Below are positions 36,481 through 45,587 of a stretch of DNA of 64,000 nucleotides, one piece after another. Source of the stretch: SG-bin7 sp964498095 (GTDB lineage Bacteria > Bdellovibrionota > Bdellovibrionia > Bdellovibrionales > SG-bin7); the NCBI GenBank assembly GCA_964498095.1, contig CAZCFY010000019.1, positions 1 to 64,000 of the forward strand, in the 5' to 3' direction. The stretch's first letter is position 1. Each line of letters begins with the position of its first letter. The position numbers were made by a program, and so were the translations under genes. Under the pieces are notes generated by a model that ran no database searches, was not told where the DNA came from, and worked only from the letters and a program-made list of their open reading frames with translations.

Positions 36481-38295
36481 ATGAAGGTTCAACTGAGTTT
36501 CGTAATTATTGCCGCAGTGGTTATAGGCGCCTGCACGAAAAAGCGGGACGATTACTTTCCTCAAGGGCTTGGCGAGAATCTCATCGCGATGAAGGGATTT
36601 AAGACTGATTATACCTTGAGGACAACCAAAACTAAGAAGGCCGATGTGAGCCAGAGCGAGGCGAGTAATTTGGTTGTCGGAGAAAACGGCTTAAATTTGC
36701 GTAAATTTAATATTTTTGCCAACGTGCCGACTAAAAACTTAGTAGGATATACTACGGATGCCGACCTTATTCCTAAAGACTATGAATTTGTCGGTAATTT
36801 CGAAACTAGCTATAAAATTAAATATACGTATAATGATAAATATATTCTAGTTCAGAAATTAGTCGACGAAGATACTGCCCCCGACTTTGAAATCCGCTCC
36901 TTCAGAAAATCTCTTCCCTCTCAGGCGGAGAAAACAAAAAAAGTATTACAGAAGGCAACCAAAGAGAAAAGGGAAAAGCGTGAGCCGGTTTATGTGACGA
37001 TGCTGGGGTGCCCTGTCACTTATTACCGTGTAGAAAATCAACTCAACAGAAATTTAGAAAAGACCAAGGCGCTTACTGAAATAACTGTGCGCTACCCAAA
37101 TGAGGCCACACACTTTCGCGTGAAGAAAGAAAACTGTAAGCGATTTGTGAATGCGCCAATTACGGATGTTTTGCCTAAGGATTATTTTAAGGGCGAGTGG
37201 TATTTTTCGGAAACGCTCATCGATGCGAACCGTGAAATGAAGTCATTTCAAGGTTTCGAATTAAATCAAAAGTCACGCTACCGACAAGCGAGTCGGGTAG
37301 AGTTCCAGAGCACTCAATTTTCACTTCGTGCAATTGATACGAATATTCCTGAAGAAGAAAAACGCAAAAAGGAAAAGGCAATCCGCGAGGGCCGTGATGA
37401 AAACGGCGTTGAGGAAGCTCCGGTTGTAACTATTCCCTTAAAAAACCGTCTTTCTTTCCGCGTCGACGATAATGAAGCTATTTCGGAAACAACAGACGAA
37501 CGCATTCATTGGAAAAACCGCGATTACATTCAAATGGACTTCCGCCGCACTTCGGGAAATTTGCAGATTCGAGACGAACACGCGGAAGCGATGGATTTTG
37601 AGGTAGGTCAAGATGAAAATGGCCGCGACTATTTTTCTATTGTGGTCAATGACAGAAAGCAAGGCGCGCGTCTGCGCTATGCTTTCCGCCGTATTGTAGA
37701 AGATGATACATACGAACCACGTACGTACTTTCAAGACGATAACAACTACTTTGGCTTTTTTACGACGGCAAAGATGTTCGTGCCTTCCCTTGAGGGTATT
37801 TTAAATCAGGATGATATTGATAAAAACTTCCTTATTGCTCGTCATAATATTAAGCGCGGAAAAATTGAGTATCGCTTTACTCATAATAGTCCAGAGAAAT
37901 ACCGTCCCGTAGCGATTAAAGCTTTAAAAGCCTGGGAAAGTGCGTTTAAACAGGCGGGCATGGACGTAAAGTTTGAGATTAAAGCTGACGCTCCAGACGT
38001 AAATCTCGGTGACCTTCGTTACAATATTATCAATCTTATCGACGAAAATGGTGGCCGCTTTTTGTTAGGCTATGGACCGTCGATTATCGATACGCAAACT
38101 GGTGAAATCGTTTCGGCCACGGCAAATATTCGCGTAAGCGCTATTCGCGAAATTGAAGCTATGATGGTCAACAATTACGTACGCGAAAAAGTTGGATTCC
38201 TTGAGAACAACTATCCTTGCTTGGTAAGAAATATCAGTATTCCGGAAGAAAGAAAGTATCCGAAGGAGTATGCCGGTACAAAGCGCGCGAAATAA
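36481..38295 (+). CDS. Large lipoprotein metalloprotease, N-terminal part (frame ends early)
   Basis: A protein of 604 residues with a lipoprotein leader (lipobox IGAC, Cys at residue 18) and a long region of beta-rich and charged sequence. Its end has GDLRYNIINLIDENGGRFLLGYGPSIID and TGEIVSATANI, which is the segment that stands before the zinc site in large DUF5117/DUF4953-type metalloproteases. The frame stops at 38295, and the zinc site follows in another frame (next entry). I think the two are halves of one gene. On its own this half has no catalytic site. It follows the barrel gene by ten bases. Confidence 0.75.
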   Translation: MKVQLSFVIIAAVVIGACTKKRDDYFPQGLGENLIAMKGFKTDYTLRTTKTKKADVSQSEASNLVVGENGLNLRKFNIFANVPTKNLVGYTTDADLIPKDYEFVGNFETSYKIKYTYNDKYILVQKLVDEDTAPDFEIRSFRKSLPSQAEKTKKVLQKATKEKREKREPVYVTMLGCPVTYYRVENQLNRNLEKTKALTEITVRYPNEATHFRVKKENCKRFVNAPITDVLPKDYFKGEWYFSETLIDANREMKSFQGFELNQKSRYRQASRVEFQSTQFSLRAIDTNIPEEEKRKKEKAIREGRDENGVEEAPVVTIPLKNRLSFRVDDNEAISETTDERIHWKNRDYIQMDFRRTSGNLQIRDEHAEAMDFEVGQDENGRDYFSIVVNDRKQGARLRYAFRRIVEDDTYEPRTYFQDDNNYFGFFTTAKMFVPSLEGILNQDDIDKNFLIARHNIKRGKIEYRFTHNSPEKYRPVAIKALKAWESAFKQAGMDVKFEIKADAPDVNLGDLRYNIINLIDENGGRFLLGYGPSIIDTQTGEIVSATANIRVSAIREIEAMMVNNYVREKVGFLENNYPCLVRNISIPEERKYPKEYAGTKRAK

Positions 38296-40474
38296 AAACT
38301 GTAATACGTTTCGCACACATCATTACGCGAAATTCAAAATGATCGAAGAAAAGTGTCCGAAGTTAAAGGCCTACGCCGAGAAGCGAGCTGGTAAAGAAAA
38401 TCGTGACAAATTTATTTCTGGCGCTGAAAAAATGATTAACGACGAGGGAAAGGCATTGCTTACACAGTGTGTGGATGCTGTTGTGGAAGACCAATTAATG
38501 GGAACCCTTGTTCATGAACTTGGGCACAATTTAGGACTACGCCACAACTTCGCGGGCTCTACTGATAAAGAAAATTTCTGGAATGACCAGTGGATCAATA
38601 CAAACATGCCCGGAGTTCTTGATAAAAATCTTGGCGCATCAATAATGGATTACGATAGTCCGGCAGCGGAAGCGCTTCGCCTGCCTGGAAAGTATGACGT
38701 AGCCGCATTATTGTTTGGTTATGGTGGTAAAATCATTAAGGCAAATGGCTTTAAAGGAAATGTCATCGAAAAGGATCAGACAATTACTCTAAATCCAAAG
38801 CGCAGCATCGAAGGCAATCTTACCGATGCAAAGTTAACATTAAAAGATACTCATCGCTTTAAATACTGTACCGACGAAGATGTCATGGCAGAAAGTGACC
38901 CGATGTGCGCTCAGCATGATTACGGTACAACACCTCTTGAATCGACACTCCACCGCATGGCCCAAATCGAAATCGATATGGCAGAGCACTCGTTCCGCTA
39001 CGACAAACCTCAGTCAGTAGTGCGGGATCAAGGCTTTTGGATTTTATATAAAAAGCATCGCTTTCAACCTTTACGCCGTATGTACGAAGAGTGGCGTTGG
39101 CAAATGGAGTCTCGCGTCCGTATTCCCTGGTCGATTTACAAGAAGATAGATGACCCCAATAAACATATTCGTGAATATCTAAATCAAGTCAGGGCGATTC
39201 GCAAATCTCTCGGCGACAACAATGACGGTTACTATGTGTCTAGTAATATTATTTTTGAATTCTTACTTAATATGGTCATGCTGCCAAATAAATATTGTGT
39301 AGGAATTAAAAACAAACAATTAAAGCTGATCGAATTAGATTTTGCCCGCAATGACAGATTCCAGAAGTATCGCCGTATGGGACAGTCCGTAAGCATCGAG
39401 TCATGTGAGGCAGCGGCTCTCCAGGAGGTGTTTAAAAATGAATTCGATGACGGTAAATACCTCGGTGAAATTGGTTTCGAAATTAATGATGTCGCTTTTG
39501 TAGAAAATCAAGTTGATCGGGATCGACGGCCATTATTCGACGTCGAAAGCTTCCGCAACTTTAGAGAGGCAGCTCTGGAATATTTGGTTCGCTGGAAGGA
39601 TGGCGATGCAACTGTTCAATCCGACATTCGCGGAGTTCGCCGCTTCTTTCCACGCTTTATTGATGAACCCCATTTTAGACACCGCGTGTTCCAAGCATTT
39701 TTGGACAGAAATTATTTTGGCTTGATAGTAGCCCCCTTAGGTATTGATGCAAAAGTCGATGATGCGAGGACCGCGCTTGCCGATATTAATAAGATGACTT
39801 TTTTACCCTATTTGCCGGACGACATGAGTGACCGATATGTAACTAGCGTCCCTAAGTTTATGATTGAGCAGCAAATTATTAGCTATTTTGCCAATACATT
39901 TAAGGATCGCTTAAAGATTTCTCAAGGACCTACCGGTTGGGAGCGTGACGATGCCGATGGCGCCAGAATGTTCGGCGTAGAAATTTCTGATCAACCAACA
40001 TCCGCATGTTTTTCTGGCGCAAAAACACCACGCGCTGAGCTGTCGATAGAGGAAATTGCGAATAATCAGAAGAAATCGGCTCCGGCTAATTCCACTCCTG
40101 TTAGTCAGCCGGCACCAGTACCTCAACCAGCGCCCGCCACACCTGAAGCGGCAGCGACAGCGCCCGCCACACCAGATTCTATTACGGCGGCCCCCGCAAC
40201 TGCGGCGGCTGGCAGCGCAACTCCAGTTCAGCCAGTCACTCCAACTCCTGGTCAGTTGGTCTTAAGCAAACGCTACTTGTGTCCCGACGACGTTCGTTAC
40301 AGCTACATGTCAAAAATGACGATTGAGAAGTATAACTTGGCCAGAGATCGTTACATTGGTTATAGCAAATTGCCATTGCATAAAGACGATGTAGACGGAC
40401 ATATGATGGGCCACGAACTTCAAATGGGCTTAGAGATGATGAAGCGCTATATGGAGCCGCCGGTTAACCAATAA
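38270..40474 (+). CDS. Large metalloprotease, C-terminal part with zinc site (shifted frame)
   Basis: A protein of 734 residues if started at the ATG at 38270; the frame is open from 38228. Zinc-binding HELGHNLGLRH is at residues 82-92, and a Met-turn-like SIMDYDSP follows about 30 residues later, as in metzincins. A Pro/Ala/Thr-rich linker lies near residues 605-660. It has no signal of its own, so as a separate product it would stay in the cytoplasm. The lipoprotein half is in the +1-related frame, and the two overlap for 68 bases (38228-38295). The single-gene explanation is a frameshift, an assembly error or recoding. It abuts rpoH with no gap. Confidence 0.78.
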   Translation: MPVQSARNKNCNTFRTHHYAKFKMIEEKCPKLKAYAEKRAGKENRDKFISGAEKMINDEGKALLTQCVDAVVEDQLMGTLVHELGHNLGLRHNFAGSTDKENFWNDQWINTNMPGVLDKNLGASIMDYDSPAAEALRLPGKYDVAALLFGYGGKIIKANGFKGNVIEKDQTITLNPKRSIEGNLTDAKLTLKDTHRFKYCTDEDVMAESDPMCAQHDYGTTPLESTLHRMAQIEIDMAEHSFRYDKPQSVVRDQGFWILYKKHRFQPLRRMYEEWRWQMESRVRIPWSIYKKIDDPNKHIREYLNQVRAIRKSLGDNNDGYYVSSNIIFEFLLNMVMLPNKYCVGIKNKQLKLIELDFARNDRFQKYRRMGQSVSIESCEAAALQEVFKNEFDDGKYLGEIGFEINDVAFVENQVDRDRRPLFDVESFRNFREAALEYLVRWKDGDATVQSDIRGVRRFFPRFIDEPHFRHRVFQAFLDRNYFGLIVAPLGIDAKVDDARTALADINKMTFLPYLPDDMSDRYVTSVPKFMIEQQIISYFANTFKDRLKISQGPTGWERDDADGARMFGVEISDQPTSACFSGAKTPRAELSIEEIANNQKKSAPANSTPVSQPAPVPQPAPATPEAAATAPATPDSITAAPATAAAGSATPVQPVTPTPGQLVLSKRYLCPDDVRYSYMSKMTIEKYNLARDRYIGYSKLPLHKDDVDGHMMGHELQMGLEMMKRYMEPPVNQ

Positions 40475-41539
40475 CTAATTATTCTCCTCGGGCCGTCGAT
40501 TGGCGGCCTCGAGAAATACCGCTTTTATTTTATCCAACAATCTTGCCTCTGATTGTCTAACGGCTTCACGCGTAATTCCGTAGTGATCGCCGACTTCTTG
40601 CAGGGTCATTGGATTATCCGCCAGCATGCGGTTCTCTAATAGATAGAGTTCTTTTTCCGTTAATGACGGACGGATTTTATCGATGTTCTGGCGCAAAAGT
40701 TCGAGCTGTTCTAGTAAACTTAGTTGATCATCAATGCTCAATTCGTCGGGATTTGATTGAAAGTCCAAAAGCCGCGATTGTGACTCGCCATCCAATGGAG
40801 CATCAAGGCTTACATCTTTCGCGCCTAAGCGTTCTTGCATCAATTCAACGTCTTTTTCGCGTACCCCCAAACGGGTACTAATCATTTTCACGTTTGGAGT
40901 GAGGCCCTCGGCCTCCATCAGTTCCTTTTCTTTCATCAAGTTATAGAAAAGTTTTTTCTGATTTTGTGTCGTCCCAATTTTTACCATCGAGTAATGTTTC
41001 AGGAGATATTCACGGATGTAGCCGCGGATCCACCAAACGGCATAGGTGATTAGGCGGGTACCCTTGTAAGGATTAAATTCGCGGACCGCGCGCATTAAGC
41101 CCACGTTTCCTTCTTGTATTAAATCAATTAAGCGCGCGCCAAACTTCGAATATTCCGCCGCAATTTTTACGACAAAACGTAAATTCGAAGTCACTAGTAT
41201 TTGTGCGATCGCGGGATCCTTAGTGTTAAAATATCTTACCGCCAGCTCATGCTCTTTTGCTTTGCTCAGCAGGGGATATTTTTTTATTTCCGCTAAATAC
41301 GAAGTTACCGGGTCCGAAGAAACAAGTGCGCGCGGCTCGGCCACCGCCGGGGGATTTCTTAGAGCTGCGTCGTCATCGAGAACAATTTCGGCCGTTACTT
41401 TTCGCGGTTCAACTTTTGCGGGCTTTTTTGCAACTGACTTTTTCGCAACCGCTTTTGGCTTGGCTGTCGTTTTTGCCTTGGCGGTAGCCTTTGCCTTTAC
41501 TTTCGGGGTGGATTTTATTTTGGTTTTTTTCGGGGGCAT
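40475..41539 (-). CDS. rpoH: Heat-shock sigma factor RpoH with basic N-terminal extension
   Basis: A protein of 354 residues. The sigma core starts near residue 76 (DPVTSYLAEIKKYPLLS) and includes RFVVKIAAEYSKFG, YAVWWIRGYIREYLL and the RpoH box QNQKKLFYNL (192-201), then region 4 (TREAVRQSEARLL). It directs heat-shock gene transcription. The first 75 residues are not part of RpoH: residues 4-47 are Lys/Ala/Pro/Thr-rich in short AKAK/PKA repeats like a histone H1 tail. The extension is in frame with an ATG and has normal codon use, so it looks real. It is followed by a small PHA-type gene upstream on the same strand. Confidence 0.92.
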   Translation of the reverse strand: MPPKKTKIKSTPKVKAKATAKAKTTAKPKAVAKKSVAKKPAKVEPRKVTAEIVLDDDAALRNPPAVAEPRALVSSDPVTSYLAEIKKYPLLSKAKEHELAVRYFNTKDPAIAQILVTSNLRFVVKIAAEYSKFGARLIDLIQEGNVGLMRAVREFNPYKGTRLITYAVWWIRGYIREYLLKHYSMVKIGTTQNQKKLFYNLMKEKELMEAEGLTPNVKMISTRLGVREKDVELMQERLGAKDVSLDAPLDGESQSRLLDFQSNPDELSIDDQLSLLEQLELLRQNIDKIRPSLTEKELYLLENRMLADNPMTLQEVGDHYGITREAVRQSEARLLDKIKAVFLEAANRRPEENN

Positions 41540-41540
41540 C

Positions 41541-41846
41541 TTACCCTAAAAGCTTACCGAGCTTTTTCTCCAAAACTTCTTGAACCTTGGCTTTAAAAGG
41601 TGTGAGTAAAAATGAAAGATCTACTTCTAGATTAACGCGGCAGCCGGCGTCTTTGTTTTCAACCAGTAAATTAGCCGTAAAGCCTCCGCCCTTGGCGGTT
41701 CCGCACATTTTTTCGTCATTAAAGTTGAAATTGATCTTTGAATCGAGCTTCTTAATGCCTTCATCTGTGGTTAAAAAGCCTTTAACCTTTTGATAAACAT
41801 CTTTAGCACCGGATTTAGAGTCAAAATTTATGTTGAATTTTGGCAT
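41541..41846 (-). CDS. Polyhydroxyalkanoic acid system family-like small protein
   Basis: A protein of 101 residues from the ATG at 41846; an upstream start at 41882 is less likely. The pattern is alternating beta strands with VNLEVDLSFLLTPFKAKVQEVLEKKL at the end, which resembles PHA-granule region proteins (the PHA_gran_rgn family). Role unknown; in that family it is sometimes near PHA genes, none of which is here. It is one base away from the rpoH start on the same strand, so it is probably cotranscribed with it, and it is divergent from hisS. Confidence 0.6.
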   Translation of the reverse strand: MPKFNINFDSKSGAKDVYQKVKGFLTTDEGIKKLDSKINFNFNDEKMCGTAKGGGFTANLLVENKDAGCRVNLEVDLSFLLTPFKAKVQEVLEKKLGKLLG

Positions 41847-41901
41847 AATCTTCAATGTAGGCCCTATTGCCGAATCTGTCAAATCGTGGCATTCTGAGCA
41901 G

Positions 41902-43170
41902 ATGAAAATTCAATCTATTAGGGGCATGAACGATATTGGTGACAAAGACATCCATCTTTGGCGCTATGTTGAGCAAAAAGTCCGAAAACTTTACGAGCGA
42001 TTCGGTTTCTCTGCGGTCATTACCCCGGAGGTCGAGTCCACTGCGCTTTTCCAGCGTGGAGTGGGCGAAACTTCCGATATCGTCGAAAAAGAAATGTACA
42101 CTTTTACCGACCGCAATGGAGATAGTTTAACTTTGCGGCCCGAAGGTACTGCTTCCGTAGTGCGCGCCGTTATCCAGCATAACTGGATGTATGAAAACTC
42201 GACTCTAAAACTTTACTATTTCATGCCCATGTTCCGTCACGAACGTCCACAAAAGGGCCGTTACCGCCTTCACTATCAGTTCGGATTGGAAATTTTTGGC
42301 GTTGCCGGTCCCGAAGCGGATGTGGAAGTTATTTCGCTACAAGCGTTACTATTCAAAGAACTGGGGCTTACGGATGTTTCGTTACAAATAAATTCCATTG
42401 GCTGCAAAGTTTGCCGGCCGCCCTTTCGCGACTTACTTTTAACGGAGTTAAACAAAATCAAAGATAAGCTCTGTGGTGATTGCCACCGCCGCATGGATAA
42501 AAATCCGTGGCGTGTCTTTGATTGCAAAGTGGAAACTTGTAAAGCGGCCGTTAAAAATATGCCCACTCAAATTGAGCATCTTTGTGCTGATTGCGAAAAA
42601 CATTTCTCGGGCTTAAAAGGCGGTCTAGAAAATCTTAATGTCGAGTTCAAAGTAAATCCCCACATCGTGCGCGGCCTTGATTATTATTGCCGTACTTGTT
42701 TTGAATTCACCACCGATCGTATCGGCGCTCAAGGCACTGTTTGCGGTGGCGGCCGCTATGATTATCTTTTTGAAGAGTTTGGCGGAAAGGCTACGCCCGG
42801 GTTTGGCGTTGGAATGGGTTTTGAACGCCTCCTCATGCTCTTAGAAAATAAAAAAGAAGAAGTGCAGCCAAAGCCAGATATCGCCCTCGTTTATGCGGAT
42901 GACGAAGGCCGCGCTTATTGTCAAAAGCTCGCCTACAAATTACGTGCGAAAAATCTTTATGTTGATTTGGACTTAGAAGGGCGTTCGGTGAAATCACAAT
43001 TTAAGCGCGCTAATAAAATCAATGCGCGTTACGTATTAACCATTGGTAGCCGCGAGGTTACGGAAGCCAAAGGTAAAATAAAAAATATGGCAACAACACA
43101 AGAAAAAGAAATTACTTTGGGACTTACCGACGATGGGTTGGAAAGAGTTATAGAAGAGGTTCGGTCATGA
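41902..43170 (+). CDS. hisS: Histidine--tRNA ligase
   Basis: A protein of 422 residues from the ATG at 41902; an extension to 41830 lies in the divergent gene and has no family likeness. MKIQSIRGMNDI is the typical start. Class II motifs are seen in FRHERPQKGRYRLHYQFGLE and GGGRYDYLFEEFGG, with GFGVGMGFERLLM as motif three. A Cys-rich stretch (residues about 168-235; GCKVC, CGDCHRR, CKVETC, CADC) is the zinc-type insert seen in part of the bacterial HisRS. It charges tRNA-His. It overlaps aspS by four bases. Confidence 0.96.
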   Translation: MKIQSIRGMNDIGDKDIHLWRYVEQKVRKLYERFGFSAVITPEVESTALFQRGVGETSDIVEKEMYTFTDRNGDSLTLRPEGTASVVRAVIQHNWMYENSTLKLYYFMPMFRHERPQKGRYRLHYQFGLEIFGVAGPEADVEVISLQALLFKELGLTDVSLQINSIGCKVCRPPFRDLLLTELNKIKDKLCGDCHRRMDKNPWRVFDCKVETCKAAVKNMPTQIEHLCADCEKHFSGLKGGLENLNVEFKVNPHIVRGLDYYCRTCFEFTTDRIGAQGTVCGGGRYDYLFEEFGGKATPGFGVGMGFERLLMLLENKKEEVQPKPDIALVYADDEGRAYCQKLAYKLRAKNLYVDLDLEGRSVKSQFKRANKINARYVLTIGSREVTEAKGKIKNMATTQEKEITLGLTDDGLERVIEEVRS

Positions 43171-44957
43171 AATTTTTAAGCGAAGTTAAAAGAACACATT
43201 ATTGCGGCAGTCTAAACGCGTCCCATGCCGGGCAAACCGTGGTGCTCATGGGTTGGGTCGATACCCGACGTGATCATGGTGGATTGGTGTTTGTGGATTT
43301 ACGTGACCGCGAAGGTATCGTGCAAGTGGTATTAAATCCCGCGCAAGCCAATACATCTTCGTCTAAAGACGTGCGCGGGGAGTATGTTCTTGCCGTTCAT
43401 GGTAAGGTGAACCGCCGTCCTGACGGCATGACTAACAAGAAAATGAAAACTGGCGAGATCGAAGTTGTTGCCGACACTTGCGAAATTTTGTCGCGGGCAG
43501 AGACTCCGCCCTTTGGCATTCATGATCACGACGTTAATGAAAATTTACGCTTACAATACCGTTATCTTGATTTGCGCAGTCCACGCCTGCAGAATTTTAT
43601 GCGTGTCCGTCACCAGGTGATGCAGACCACGCGGGAATTTTTATCTAATGAAGGTTTTTGGGAAATTGAAACTCCCATTTTGTACAAAAGCACCCCCGAG
43701 GGCGCGCGCGATTACTTAGTTCCCTCGCGCGTTCATCCGGGGCATTTCTACGCCCTTCCGCAAAGTCCACAAACCTTAAAGCAGCTCCTAATGGTTTCGG
43801 GTACGGATAAATATTTTCAAATCGCCCGCTGCTTTCGCGATGAGGATTTGCGTGCGGATCGTCAGCCTGAATTTAGTCAAATTGACTGTGAAATGAGTTT
43901 TATTTCGCAAGAAGACGTCCTGCAAGTCAACGAACGCCTCATTCGCCATATTTGGAAAAAAATCAAGGGTGTAGAAGTCGACAAAATTCACCGTATGTCA
44001 TTTGACGAAGCGATGAACCGCTACGGTAATGACAAGCCTGATATCCGCTTTGGTTTGGAGCTCCATGATCTCGCCGATAAAGTAAAGGGCAGCGGCTTTA
44101 AAGTTTTTGACGACGCTATCGCCAGCGGTAATTCCGTAAAAGGATTTGCATGCCCTAAAGGGGGAGAATTTTCGCGCGGCCAGTTTGATAAACTCACCGA
44201 AATCGCCAAAAAAGCCGGGGCTAAAGGACTTATCTGGATTAAATCAGAAGCCGGCGGAAAAGTTTCGTCACCGATTAGCAAGTTTTTCTCCGAAGAAAAA
44301 TTAATGGACCTCCTTAAGGCTTGCGGCGGTAACCAAGGCGATTGTGCGCTTATCGTTGCCGATGAATTCGAAACAACCTCCAAAGCATTATCCACATTGC
44401 GCCTACATTTGGGTGAGGAATTAAAACTTATCGATAAATCCAAAGATGTTTTCTTATGGGTTTTAGATTTTCCGCTCTTTGAATACGACCCCGAAGCTAA
44501 ACGCTGGGCCGCGCGCCATCATCCCTTCACGATGGCGAAAGATGAGCATATTGATATCATGTTAAAGCAAGACACAAAGCGCTTTGGCGAAGTAAAAGCA
44601 CAAGCCTATGACCTCGTTTGCAATGGCTATGAAGTTTTAGGCGGAAGCATTCGTATTTATCGTCAAGACGTTCAATCCGCGATGTTCGCGGCGCTTGGTC
44701 TTTCCGAAGAAGAAGTAAAACACCGTTTTGGCTTTTTCATCAATGCGCTAAAATTCGGAACGCCTCCGCACGGTGGATTTGCCTGGGGACTTGACCGCTT
44801 GGTCATGATTCTTTGTGGTACCGACGCGATCCGCGAAGTTATCGCGTTCCCAAAAACTTTGAAAGCCACCGACATGATGTCAGAGGCGCCCACGACCGTT
44901 GACCGGGCCCAGCTCTTGGAGCTCGGCATTCGTCTAGCACAGAAGGACAAAGAATAA
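43167..44957 (+). CDS. aspS: Aspartate--tRNA ligase
   Basis: A protein of 596 residues, the bacterial AspRS size. It has the OB-fold anticodon domain (VLMGWVDTRRDHGGLVFVDLRD), the class II motifs (FRDEDLRADRQPEFSQIDCE and GGFAWGLDRLVM), and the bacterial GAD insert in between (about residues 280-425). It charges tRNA-Asp. Whether it also makes Asp-tRNA-Asn cannot be read from the sequence here. ATGA overlap with hisS indicates translation coupling. Confidence 0.97.
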   Translation: MKFLSEVKRTHYCGSLNASHAGQTVVLMGWVDTRRDHGGLVFVDLRDREGIVQVVLNPAQANTSSSKDVRGEYVLAVHGKVNRRPDGMTNKKMKTGEIEVVADTCEILSRAETPPFGIHDHDVNENLRLQYRYLDLRSPRLQNFMRVRHQVMQTTREFLSNEGFWEIETPILYKSTPEGARDYLVPSRVHPGHFYALPQSPQTLKQLLMVSGTDKYFQIARCFRDEDLRADRQPEFSQIDCEMSFISQEDVLQVNERLIRHIWKKIKGVEVDKIHRMSFDEAMNRYGNDKPDIRFGLELHDLADKVKGSGFKVFDDAIASGNSVKGFACPKGGEFSRGQFDKLTEIAKKAGAKGLIWIKSEAGGKVSSPISKFFSEEKLMDLLKACGGNQGDCALIVADEFETTSKALSTLRLHLGEELKLIDKSKDVFLWVLDFPLFEYDPEAKRWAARHHPFTMAKDEHIDIMLKQDTKRFGEVKAQAYDLVCNGYEVLGGSIRIYRQDVQSAMFAALGLSEEEVKHRFGFFINALKFGTPPHGGFAWGLDRLVMILCGTDAIREVIAFPKTLKATDMMSEAPTTVDRAQLLELGIRLAQKDKE

Positions 44958-44962
44958 ATATC

Positions 44963-44989
44963 TCAAGATGAGAATCAACCCGCCGATAA
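44963..44989 (+). promoter_or_regulatory. Sigma-28 (FliA) promoter candidate
   Basis: TCAA (44963-44966), 15 bases and a perfect GCCGATAA (44982-44989) match the FliA consensus TAAA-N15-GCCGATAA at 11 of 12 positions. The -10 overlaps a palindrome, GATAAG-TT-CTTATC (44984-44997). The gene at 45039 follows after about 40 bases. Confidence 0.6.
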
Positions 44990-45038
44990 GTTCTTATCAG
45001 GGGCAGGAGGCCTCTGGCGCTTTCACAGGAGGTGAATC

Positions 45039-45587
45039 GTGCAGAAAATCAGCGGAATTCTTCCAGGATCTTCACGTGTGACGTCCGTTGATCTGAAGTC
45101 ATCGCGGCCCGTGCGCCCCGGTGTACCCGGTTTCGGTGCTCCCCAGGGAGAATCAAATCTTCGGGATCAGGTCACTCGCAGTCAGCTTACAATGCAAGAC
45201 CCTAATTCCATAGAGGTGCCACGCTGGCGCTCTAAAGAAGACACCAATGCCGAAATTGCCAGATCCCTTTCGGATCAGTTTTTTCGCCGGCGGGTGGAGC
45301 AACCGGAAGTGGAAATTAGCGATAGCGTTACCATGGCCGAAGCCACACCCGAGGGAGTAAGTGGCCTAGACATGATGGACGTTCTTGTTAACGACATTAC
45401 CAACGACAATCGCGACACTTATCGGGGATTCAGCCAAGACTTGTCTGAGGCCGGAGATAATTCTCGAACGGGTAATTTGGTCGCGGATAAACAAGAAAAT
45501 ATTAATTCCGCCGCGAAAAAGGGATTAGCCACTTATCAAGCCGAAGGCGAAGATACGGAAGGCGCGGCCCTAGACACAGTCGCTTAA
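45039..45587 (+). CDS. Hypothetical protein, probable FliA-regulated gene
   Basis: A protein of 182 residues of unknown function, with no signal peptide, membrane helix or motif I recognise. It is acidic and Ser/Asp/Glu/Asn-rich, with an N-terminal MQKISGILPGSSRVTSVDL that looks like a conserved lead, a Pro/Arg-rich stretch (PVRPGVPGF) and a possibly helical end. Much of it may be disordered. The GTG start at 45039 has a strong AGGAGGT upstream. The sigma-28-type promoter at 44963 suggests a late motility role. Its stop overlaps the cpaF stop in TTAA. Confidence 0.7.
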   Translation: MQKISGILPGSSRVTSVDLKSSRPVRPGVPGFGAPQGESNLRDQVTRSQLTMQDPNSIEVPRWRSKEDTNAEIARSLSDQFFRRRVEQPEVEISDSVTMAEATPEGVSGLDMMDVLVNDITNDNRDTYRGFSQDLSEAGDNSRTGNLVADKQENINSAAKKGLATYQAEGEDTEGAALDTVA

